A stretch of DNA of 35,892 bases from Planctomycetota bacterium (GTDB taxonomy: Bacteria > Planctomycetota > UBA1135 > GCA-002686595). The stretch lies in the NCBI GenBank assembly GCA_002720975.1, contig PBIX01000070.1:1-35892 (forward strand). The letters run 5' to 3'. A program made the position numbers and the translations under genes. Under the pieces are notes generated by a model. That model was not told the DNA's origin. It made no database searches and worked only from the letters and a program-made list of their open reading frames with translations. This document shows positions 1 to 7,069 of the stretch, one piece after another. Numbering within the stretch: position 1 is the stretch's first letter; the number at the start of each line of letters is the position of its first letter.

Positions 1-131
1 GAAAACGGGAACCTGACCCACGCTTGAGGGCTCCCGCGATGTGCCTGGGAGGAGTCCTGCGAATAAGATACAACATGTGCCGCAAATCTCTTCGATGATC
101 CCTTTCCGAACTATGGGAGATCTGCTACCAA
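1..131. other. Leader region upstream of the pentapeptide gene
   Basis: I see no gene here. The first frame closes at a TGA at 25-27, so bases 1-27 could be the tail of an upstream gene, but eight codons are too few to judge. A purine-rich GGGAG at 115-119 lies 12 nt before the GTG at 132 and is a possible ribosome binding site. No convincing promoter hexamers were recognised. Confidence 0.3.
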
Positions 132-2354
132 GTGGGCGAAATGAAAATTCAGCCTGCTCTTCTTGCCTTCGCCTTAACTGTCTTGCCTGCCAGTTCTGAA
201 CTGGCCGTCGATCCGGAGACCGCCCTCAGGACCGGGTCAGTGAATGGTTACCCTATCCAGCCCGCTGCCAACCTCAGCGGGGCAAACCTCAGCGGAGCTG
301 ACCTCAGCAAGGCCGATCTCAGGGGCGCCAATCTCACTGGGGCTAATCTTTTTCAGGTGAACCTCAATGGAGCCAACCTCAATGGAGCCAATCTCAGTGA
401 GGCCAACCTTTTCGGAGCCGACCTGAACGGAGCCAGCCTTGAGCAGGCCAATCTTGAGCAGGCCAACCTTGAGCAGGCCGATCTTGAACAGGTTAACCTC
501 CTGGGAGGAACCCTCAATGGAGCCAACCTCACCGCAGCCAACCTCAACGGGGCCAACCTTGAAGCACTGCACTCCGGAGGAATCATCGGCACTCCAACCG
601 TTCCTGCAGGATGGCAATTACCAAACGGGTATCTCGTTGGCCCGGGGGCCAATCTTGGCGCGGCTCAACTCGCTGGCGTCAACCTCCAAACCGCCGAGCT
701 TGCCGGAGCCAATCTCTCCGGAGCCGAGCTTGCCGGAGCCAATCTCTCCGGAGCGAACCTCGACGGAACCGTCCTCGATGGGGCCAACCTTGCCAACCTG
801 CGTTCGGGAGGCATTCTTGGAACTCCGGTCATGCCTGCCGGATGGCAACTTCGCAATGGGTATCTGGCCGGACCGGAAGCAGATCTCGGCGGAGCAGATC
901 TCAGTGGCGCAGATCTCAGCGGAGCAGATCTCAATGGGGCCAACCTCAGTGGAGCCAACCTCAATGCCGCATCGCTGATCGACTCCAGGTTGGACCAGGC
1001 CAACCTGGCACAGGCCAGTCTTGAGGCCGTCCGCTCGGGGGGCATCACCGGAACCCCGACCCTGCCCGCGGAATGGCAACTCCAAGACGGTTACCTGATC
1101 GGCCCGAAAGCCAACCTCATCGGCGCCCAGCTTGCCGGGGCTGACCTTGAGCAAGCCAACCTGGACCAGGCCAACCTTGAACTGGCCAACCTCAATGGGG
1201 CCGACCTCAGCGGGGCCAACCTCAGCGGAGCGGATCTCAGCGGGATCAATCTCAGCGAAGCGGATCTCTGGGGAGCCATCCTTGATGGAGCGAACCTCCG
1301 GGGAGCCAATCTCAGTGCAGCCGACCTCCTCGGGGCCAATCTCGACGACGCTGATCTTCTTGGAGCCATCCTTGGACAGGCTAACCTTGAGCAGGCCACG
1401 CTCAACAGAAGCAACCTGAACGGGGCCGATCTCCCGGGAGTCAACCTTGGGGGGGCCAGTCTCGCACACGCCAACCTCCTGCAAGCCAACCTGAACGGAG
1501 CCAACCTGAACGGAGTCAACCTCAATGGAGCTATCCTTGATGGAGCAGACCTTGCAACCCTTAGTTCCGGAGAGATTATTGGAACTCCCTCCTTACCTGA
1601 CGGGTGGCAATTCGAAAAAGGGTACTTGATCGGCCCCCGGGCCAACCTCAGCGGAGCGGACCTCTCTGGAGCCAACCTTAAGACCGCGGATCTTTTTCAG
1701 GCCAACCTCAGTGAAGCCAACCTCAGTGAAGCCAACCTCAGTGAAGCCAACCTCGGTGAAGCCAACCTCGGTGAAGCCAACCTCAATGGGGCAGATCTCG
1801 ATGGAGCAGATCTTACTGACTCCTCCCTCCGGGACGCCGACATCAAACGGGCAGACCTTACTGCATCCAATCTGTCCGGGGCTATCACAACCGGGATGAC
1901 CCGGGGGGGGCTGGAGGGCCTCAACAACAAGCGCATCAATGCGCTCAAGCTGCAATTGGACAATTTCGAGCACGGACCCGGACTTTCTCCTGAACAGGCG
2001 GCTGCCATCGAGATCAACACAACCGGGATCGACGCTCTGAAAACGGTGCTGGACACCGTGAATATCCAATTACGCCAATTGAACACCCAGGTGGAGGGCC
2101 TGCAGGCATCACTGGACGAGAAGGATGCCCAGATTGCGGAATTATCCGGACGTCCCACCTTGGAGCAACTTCAGGACGCCCGCACAGGATCCCTCCTCCT
2201 GAGTGCTGATCAGGAAACCAGTGTCGTCACGCTGGAGTTTGATATCCAGGAAAGCGACAACCTCCGGGACTGGGTCAGCCGCCCGGAGAAGATCACCGCA
2301 ACCTTGCCGCTGGCGGAAGGAAAGAAATTTGTCCGTATCGCCCTGAGCAGGTAA
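132..2354 (+). CDS. Secreted pentapeptide-repeat protein with C-terminal coiled coil
   Basis: A protein of 740 residues (737 if the ATG at 141 is used). From the ATG the product begins MKIQPALLAFALTVLPASS, a typical short Sec signal peptide. The GTG at 132 has the better-placed GGGAG, so the start is open. Residues about 45-600 are pentapeptide repeats of the A(D/N)LxG/ANLxx type, expected to form a right-handed quadrilateral beta helix. They are broken four times by a conserved linker (SGGIxGTPxxP, then WQLxxGYLxGP) near nt 570, 810, 1035 and 1565. Residues about 610-690 hold heptad-like sequence (IDALKTVLDTVNIQLRQL), likely a coiled coil. The end (VTLEFDIQESDNLRDW ... ITATLPLAEGKKFVRIAL) resembles tails I associate with verrucomicrobial extracellular proteins. 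No enzymatic motif is visible. Probably a periplasmic or surface structural protein. The next gene is separated by a terminator, so it is likely monocistronic. Confidence 0.9.
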   Translation: MGEMKIQPALLAFALTVLPASSELAVDPETALRTGSVNGYPIQPAANLSGANLSGADLSKADLRGANLTGANLFQVNLNGANLNGANLSEANLFGADLNGASLEQANLEQANLEQADLEQVNLLGGTLNGANLTAANLNGANLEALHSGGIIGTPTVPAGWQLPNGYLVGPGANLGAAQLAGVNLQTAELAGANLSGAELAGANLSGANLDGTVLDGANLANLRSGGILGTPVMPAGWQLRNGYLAGPEADLGGADLSGADLSGADLNGANLSGANLNAASLIDSRLDQANLAQASLEAVRSGGITGTPTLPAEWQLQDGYLIGPKANLIGAQLAGADLEQANLDQANLELANLNGADLSGANLSGADLSGINLSEADLWGAILDGANLRGANLSAADLLGANLDDADLLGAILGQANLEQATLNRSNLNGADLPGVNLGGASLAHANLLQANLNGANLNGVNLNGAILDGADLATLSSGEIIGTPSLPDGWQFEKGYLIGPRANLSGADLSGANLKTADLFQANLSEANLSEANLSEANLGEANLGEANLNGADLDGADLTDSSLRDADIKRADLTASNLSGAITTGMTRGGLEGLNNKRINALKLQLDNFEHGPGLSPEQAAAIEINTTGIDALKTVLDTVNIQLRQLNTQVEGLQASLDEKDAQIAELSGRPTLEQLQDARTGSLLLSADQETSVVTLEFDIQESDNLRDWVSRPEKITATLPLAEGKKFVRIALSR
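438..497 (+). repeat. Four tandem 15-bp units in the pentapeptide gene
   Basis: Four successive 15-nt units encode LEQAN, LEQAN, LEQAD and LEQVN. The first three differ at only one or two bases. Each DNA unit equals one pentapeptide, which fits in-frame slippage growth of the helix. Confidence 0.75.
696..755 (+). repeat. 30-bp direct tandem duplication
   Basis: Two adjacent 30-nt copies (696-725 and 726-755), each encoding ELAGANLSGA, differ only at the last base (GCC against GCG). This is a two-pentapeptide duplication and looks recent. Confidence 0.85.
1711..1785 (+). repeat. Five tandem 15-bp units in the pentapeptide gene
   Basis: Five copies of GTGAAGCCAACCTC(A/G) run at 1711, 1726, 1741, 1756 and 1771. 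They are identical except for the last base (A, A, G, G, A). The phase matches one pentapeptide per unit. This is the most homogeneous stretch in the gene and a likely length-variable site. Confidence 0.9.
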
Positions 2355-2378
2355 CTCCTCGAGTCCGGAACGGAATGC

Positions 2379-2417
2379 GGCGGGCGTGTCTCGGAGGCAC
2401 GCCCGCCCCGGATTTTT
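2379..2417 (+). terminator. Intrinsic terminator after the pentapeptide gene
   Basis: GGCGGGCGTG (2379-2388) and CACGCCCGCC (2398-2407) form a perfect 10-bp GC-rich stem with a 9-nt loop. A run of five T (2413-2417) follows closely. The stem begins 25 nt after the TAA stop at 2352-2354. This is a classical rho-independent terminator shape. Confidence 0.8.
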
Positions 2418-2447
2418 GTCCCCCGCGAACGGTGCGAGGGTGGAGCT

Positions 2448-3008
2448 GTGCCATCACCTCCCTTCCTCCCCCGCGACCCGGGGACATCCCCCTCCTGCCG
2501 ACTGGTGTGGCAGGACGAGTTTTCCGGCCCCCGGCTCGACCGGAAAAAGTGGAGAGCGGTTGATGATCCCACCATCGGCAGATACGGGCTCGGCAACGGG
2601 GAATCCCAGGCCTGCCTCGATGCCGAGGGAGAGACTTTCCTCGTCCGGGGCGACCGATTGATCATTGTGGCCCACCATGCCCCCGGTGCGACGTATCCCC
2701 TGCGCGATAAGCCTTCCGGCAAGATTAGGAAAGAGATCGGCCACCAGGATTTCAAGTCCGCCAAGGTGACCCTGTGCGGTCCGATGATCCTTCCGCGCGG
2801 AGAAAGGGCAGGGATTCAACTGGGCCCGCGAGTTGTCGCGACCGGGCGGGTAGAGCAGGGGTCCGGGTTTGGCTTGCCCGGACATGCGGTTCCCGATAGG
2901 AACACCGTTATGAGTCCGCAGCGCCTTGTCCGCTCTTCTGGCCGTTATCCCCGCGTAGGCGAGGTTGTTGCTGGCTGGAGGAAAGGTGTCGGATACCGCG
3001 TTCCCTGA
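2448..3008 (+). pseudogene. Decayed GH16-type glycoside hydrolase N-terminal fragment
   Basis: An open frame of 186 codons whose residues about 19-119 (nt 2502-2804) match the start of GH16 beta-glucanase-like domains. LVWQDEF is followed by LDRKKW, then GNGESQ, then the strand GDRLIIVA, then a SGKIRK segment and a terminal LPRGE. In intact GH16 enzymes these precede the catalytic ExDxxE motif. Here that motif and the rest of the jelly roll are absent, and the sequence after about 2805 is not recognisable. In another frame, nt 2806 onward reads GQGF, which could be a leftover of the usual G-x-G-x-W-P segment after a frameshift, but this is weak. No signal peptide precedes the fragment; secreted GH16 enzymes normally have one. 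It sits between a terminator and the secretion cluster and is most likely a remnant. Confidence 0.6.
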
Positions 3009-3029
3009 ATCAGAGGGCCTTCCCCCGCG

Positions 3030-4868
3030 GTGGCATATTCTCTGATTGCGCTTTCGAGTGCCGGGCTGCCGAATGACTTAATCTCAACTTTGCCGGTGCC
3101 ATTGAACCTCAAAGAGCTCATCGAATCCAGTGATGGTCCCGATGAATTCTGGAGCCGTCTCGCGGAGTTGTTATCTGGTTCGTGGGGTTTCTCACAACTC
3201 CTGGTGATCCAGAAGAGCGGGGACGGCGTCCGGTTACTCGGCAAGAGCACGAGTGGTCGGATTGAAAGCGTGCCCAGCGTGGTGCGGCAGGCGGTGGTTT
3301 CTGCGAAAGGCGAGGAAGGCCGGCAGATCGAGGTAGAGGGAAAGAGCTGGTCGATTGTCCCCGTCGAGGGTCCTGCGGGGAGCGTGTTTCATCTGGTGGG
3401 GGAGCTGCAGGAAGGAATTGCCGATGGAGGGGAGCAATTGAAACTGATGGCCGAAGCGGCAATAGCGGCATTTCACGCGCGATTGCGTGCGGAGCGCCAG
3501 GCCGAGTCACATGAGCAGCTCTCAAAGGTGCTCGACATCGGATTGCTGGTCGGGGAGGCGCCTCATTTCGACGAGGCGGCAATCCGCCTGTGCAATGAGG
3601 TGGCACATCAGCTGGGGGCCATGCGGGTTTCGCTGGGATGGAAACGCAATGAACGTATTCGTCTCGTTGCTACCAATCATGGCGGGCGGATCCGCAACGA
3701 TACCGAGATGGCGGGTAGCCTTTCGCGCGCGATGGAGGAGGTCCTGCTGCATGACACGGAGGTGGGATGTCCGGCCCTGAGCGAGGATGTGATCTCCCAG
3801 CAGCACAAGAGTTACTCGGAGAGTCAGGGTAACAGTCATCTCCTCTCCATGCCGTTGCGATCGAACTCCGGTGTTACAGGGGCGCTCACCATCGAGCACC
3901 CCAATGAGGATGAGCCTGTAGGGCAGGAGCAGGTGGATGCCCTGCGGGTGGTTCTCGACCTCATCGGACCACACATGAACGAACTCTACCGGCGGACGGG
4001 TTGGATCGTCTTCCGGATGTGGAGGAACGTGCGCAGGTTCGCAGGAGGCCTCCTCGGCTACCGGCACACGGGATGGAAACTGGCCGGCACGATGCTGGTG
4101 CTTTTGTTCATGGTGTCCTGTCTCGTCCGGGCAACCCACAAGGTGAAGGCTCCCTTCATCCTGAAGGCGCAATCGTCAGCGATCCTGACCGCGCCCTTTG
4201 CAGGATACATCGAGCGGGTTCACAAGCAGGTTGGTGAGCATGTCAAACAGGGCGAGCTTCTGGTGGAACTTGATAAGCGCGAACTTCTGCTGCAGCGTGC
4301 GGAATTGATTTCCCAGCGGGATCGGGAACGCAGCGACGCCCGGCGTTATGAAGCGGAGGGTAAACTGGCTGACATGCGCCTCGCGCAACTGGGCGCTGAG
4401 CAGGCCGAGTCTAAACTGCGGATCGTGGATTACCGTCTTTCGCGAACTGAGATTCGCGCTCCGTTTGACGCTGTGATTGTGGAGGGCGACCTGATTGAGA
4501 GGCTGGCTTCCCCTACGCAGGCGGGAGAAATGCTCTTGCGGGTGGTGCAGGTTTCCGGCGCCTATGCGGACCTCCAGGTTGATGAACGGGATGTGCATTT
4601 CCTGGAGGCCGGCATGAAGGGAAAGCTCGCCTTCACCAGTCGTCCGGATGAGAGGTTTTCGGTGCGGATGGACACTTTCGAACCGGTGGCCGTGGTGGAG
4701 GAAAGTGGGACGGACTTTCGCATGCGGGTGGCGGTGACCGGGGAGTCCCAGGACTGGTGGAGGCCGGGGATGACGGGGACCTGCAAGATCAAGGCCGGGC
4801 ACCGGTCTCTGGCCTGGATATGGCTTCACCGGAGCTGGGAGTTCATCCGGATGAAACTGTGGTTCTAA
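3030..4868 (+). CDS. GAF-like/HlyD-type membrane fusion (adaptor) protein
   Basis: A 612-residue protein. About 345 residues precede the only membrane segment (near 349-369, WKLAGTMLVLLFMVSCLV). This soluble part contains a GAF-like sensory domain around 170-315 (for example MRVSLGWKRNERIRLVA and SMPLRSNSGVTGALTIEH). After the membrane helix comes an HlyD/RND-adaptor layout: a first lipoyl half (AGYIERVHKQVGEHVKQGE, about 388-406), a short charged helical hairpin (about 415-465), a second lipoyl half (TEIRAPFDAVIVEGDL) and a beta-barrel domain to the C terminus. Known HlyD adaptors bridge an inner-membrane pump to an outer-membrane channel. A large GAF-like cytosolic part is unusual for them and suggests signal-gated export (inference). 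The GTG start at 3030 has only a distant AGAGGG, so the exact start is uncertain. It is followed after 44 nt by the M50 gene. Confidence 0.85.
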   Translation: MAYSLIALSSAGLPNDLISTLPVPLNLKELIESSDGPDEFWSRLAELLSGSWGFSQLLVIQKSGDGVRLLGKSTSGRIESVPSVVRQAVVSAKGEEGRQIEVEGKSWSIVPVEGPAGSVFHLVGELQEGIADGGEQLKLMAEAAIAAFHARLRAERQAESHEQLSKVLDIGLLVGEAPHFDEAAIRLCNEVAHQLGAMRVSLGWKRNERIRLVATNHGGRIRNDTEMAGSLSRAMEEVLLHDTEVGCPALSEDVISQQHKSYSESQGNSHLLSMPLRSNSGVTGALTIEHPNEDEPVGQEQVDALRVVLDLIGPHMNELYRRTGWIVFRMWRNVRRFAGGLLGYRHTGWKLAGTMLVLLFMVSCLVRATHKVKAPFILKAQSSAILTAPFAGYIERVHKQVGEHVKQGELLVELDKRELLLQRAELISQRDRERSDARRYEAEGKLADMRLAQLGAEQAESKLRIVDYRLSRTEIRAPFDAVIVEGDLIERLASPTQAGEMLLRVVQVSGAYADLQVDERDVHFLEAGMKGKLAFTSRPDERFSVRMDTFEPVAVVEESGTDFRMRVAVTGESQDWWRPGMTGTCKIKAGHRSLAWIWLHRSWEFIRMKLWF

Positions 4869-4912
4869 GAGAACCCCGGTGACGTAGTTGAGCAGGGAGA
4901 GAAAGACGAATC

Positions 4913-7069
4913 ATGAGCCGTGGTCCTTCCGTATTCGATGAGTCCTGGCACAAGGTGCGGGTCTGTCGTGTGCGACTTCTTCCCGGTGTGCAGTTGATCC
5001 GGCAACGCTACCGGGGACAGAACTGGTACGTGGTGCGGGATCGTATGGGCCACCGCTTCTTTCGTATCCGGCCGGCCGCCTACGATTTTCTCTGCTTCCT
5101 GCAGACGGCCCGGAATGTGGAAGAGGCCTGGGAACGGTCCCTCAAGGTGAATGCCGGTAGTGCCCCGGGGCAGGGGGAGGTCGTGCAACTTCTGTCCCAA
5201 CTGTATCAGGCGGGACTCCTGCGCAGCGATAGGGCCTCGAACGTGGAGTCCCTGGCGGAGGTCCAGCAACAGGAGCGCTCACGTGAACGGAAGCAGCAGT
5301 GGTCCAGCCTTTTATTCCTGCGTATTCCGCTGTGGAATCCCGACCCCTTCTTGCGCCGGACGGTGTGCCTTTTCAGCTGGTGCTTCACCCGCTTTGGCTT
5401 GCTTCTGTGGGTGGCGGCTCTGATTTGGGGAACCATGGCGCTCGCGCAGAACTGGAGTGAGTTCCAGGATATTGCCAGAAGCGTTCTCGGCTGGGCGAAC
5501 CTTCCCTGGCTCTACCTGAGCCTCATCCTGACCAAGGCCCTGCACGAGTTCGGTCACTCCTACGCCTGTCGCCGCTACGGGGGAGAGGTGCCCCGGATGG
5601 GCATCATGTTGCTCATCTTCAATCCCCTGCCCTACATGGATGCGTCTTCGAGCTACGCCTTCCAGGAAAAGCACCGAAGAGTCATCGTGGGAGTGGCGGG
5701 AATGATGACCGAGCTTTTCGTCGCGGCGCTTGCGCTCGTTTTCTGGGCAAACAGTGGCGATGGTATCGCGAATAGAGTGGCTTACAACGTGGCCATCACG
5801 GCCTCGGTATCGACCCTTCTGTTCAATCTCAATCCGCTGCTGCGCTTCGATGGTTATCATATTCTGAGCGATGTGCTGGAAACCCCGAACCTGCAGAGTC
5901 GTTCCCAGCGCACGGTCCTGCACTGGCTGGAGAAGCATCTCTTCCGGGTGCCCCCCGGACCCATGCCGGCGGAGTCAAAGGGGGAAGCGGCCCTCTTCGG
6001 AATATATTTTGTAGCGAGCTGGATCTACCGTTTCTTCCTGATGGCCGGGATTCTGCTCTTCGTCTCGAAGCAGTTTTTGATCCTCGGGGTCATCCTTGCC
6101 TTGGTGTTTGGCGTCATGTGGGGAATTGTCCCCCTCGTCAAGTGGGCCAACTATCTGCTGACAAGTCCCAAACTCATGAATCGTCGTTTTCGCTCGATTG
6201 CCGTCACCACCGCGGTGCTTGCGGTGATTTGCAGTTTCCTGTTCCTGCTTCCCGTTCCTTACCATTTCCGCTCCGAAGGAGTGGTGCGCTGCGAGGTTTT
6301 CGAGAACGTCTACGCCACCTCCGGGGGGATCGTGGCGAAGATCCTAGTGCCTTCCGGAACAATGGTTGTCTCCGGCACGCCCCTTGTTCTTCTGGAAAAT
6401 CCTGAGTTGCTCGAGGAACAGCGCCTGCTTGAGATTGAAGAGGAGCGCACGGACCTTCGTCTTCAGCGCGAACGTGCCGAGCAGGCGACCGGCGTCGAGG
6501 CGGTGGAGGCCTACTTGCTGGCCCTCAAGGAGCGTCAGGCTGACATGGACTGGCAGCTGCAGAGCCTCGTCGTGAAAGCAAAGTCAGATGGTCGCTGGAT
6601 TGCGTCGGACCTTGAGGACAAGCGGGGGGTGATGGTGCCCCGGGGATTCTCGCTCGGTCACGTGCGAGGGGAGGGGGAATTCAATTTTTCGGCGGTGATC
6701 AGTCAGCGCGATGTGGACCGGGTTTTCGCCCGGGAGTCCCCGGAGGGAACCGTGCGGTTGAGAGGTCAGGTGGGAAGCGAACTCAAACTGATGGGGATTG
6801 ATGCCATCCCTGCCGACCAGAGCGAGTTGCCGTCGGCCGCCCTGGGCGTTCTGGGCGGTGGTAGCTTGGGGGTGAATACTGCAGAGGCTGACGGGAGCCA
6901 GTCCACCGAGCCATTTTTCGAGTTGCGCGGTAGATTGAGTTTGCCGGAGGAATTCAGGGCCGAACATGGACAACGCGGGGTAGCGAGGTTTGCCCTGCCC
7001 CGGAAGCCCCTTGGACTGCAGTGGGCGCACCGCCTGCGGCAGCTGTTACAGAAGGAATACCAGTTGTGA
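4913..7069 (+). CDS. PqqD-like/M50 (site-2-protease-like) metalloprotease with HlyD-like C-terminal domain
   Basis: A 718-residue multidomain membrane protein. Residues about 25-105 resemble a PqqD-type winged helix (WYVVRDRMGHRFFRIRP and a C-terminal QLYQAGLLRSD). The central multi-pass region carries the M50/S2P signature: zinc motif HEFGH at 211-215 and NPLLRFDG at 307-314, whose Asp313 is the expected third zinc ligand. Hydrophobic helices lie on both sides, for example near 155-180 and 420-450. After the last helix an HlyD-like half follows: a lipoyl-like strand set (YATSGGIVAKILVPSGTMV), a charged coiled coil (about 495-545) and a barrel-like tail. The ATG at 4913 is preceded by AGGGAGA. 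The active-site residues look intact, so it may process or release cargo. In related exporters such fusions may instead serve as membrane scaffolds. It overlaps the SecA-like gene by 4 nt. Confidence 0.88.
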   Translation: MSRGPSVFDESWHKVRVCRVRLLPGVQLIRQRYRGQNWYVVRDRMGHRFFRIRPAAYDFLCFLQTARNVEEAWERSLKVNAGSAPGQGEVVQLLSQLYQAGLLRSDRASNVESLAEVQQQERSRERKQQWSSLLFLRIPLWNPDPFLRRTVCLFSWCFTRFGLLLWVAALIWGTMALAQNWSEFQDIARSVLGWANLPWLYLSLILTKALHEFGHSYACRRYGGEVPRMGIMLLIFNPLPYMDASSSYAFQEKHRRVIVGVAGMMTELFVAALALVFWANSGDGIANRVAYNVAITASVSTLLFNLNPLLRFDGYHILSDVLETPNLQSRSQRTVLHWLEKHLFRVPPGPMPAESKGEAALFGIYFVASWIYRFFLMAGILLFVSKQFLILGVILALVFGVMWGIVPLVKWANYLLTSPKLMNRRFRSIAVTTAVLAVICSFLFLLPVPYHFRSEGVVRCEVFENVYATSGGIVAKILVPSGTMVVSGTPLVLLENPELLEEQRLLEIEEERTDLRLQRERAEQATGVEAVEAYLLALKERQADMDWQLQSLVVKAKSDGRWIASDLEDKRGVMVPRGFSLGHVRGEGEFNFSAVISQRDVDRVFARESPEGTVRLRGQVGSELKLMGIDAIPADQSELPSAALGVLGGGSLGVNTAEADGSQSTEPFFELRGRLSLPEEFRAEHGQRGVARFALPRKPLGLQWAHRLRQLLQKEYQL
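7051..7069 (+). promoter_or_regulatory. Ribosome binding site and GTGA stop/start overlap
   Basis: GAAGGA (7051-7056) lies 9 nt before the GTG at 7066. The last base pair of GTG and the following A form the TGA that ends the M50 gene (7067-7069). This supports the 7066 start over the GTG at 7021 and suggests translational coupling of protease and ATPase. Confidence 0.65.

Noticed and set aside
237-2158. Several long open frames on both strands overlapping the pentapeptide gene
   Set aside because: They arise from the 15-nt periodicity of the repeats. Their products are themselves simple repeats (for example RLAPLRLAS-type) with no start context.
2945-3250. A 101-codon minus-strand frame across the start of the HlyD-type gene
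   Set aside because: It is a shadow of the + strand gene. No domain, signal or binding site was seen.
7021-7065. Upstream GTG start for the SecA-like protein
   Set aside because: It would overlap the M50 gene by 49 nt and has no good ribosome binding site. GTG at 7066 has GAAGGA 9 nt upstream and a GTGA overlap.
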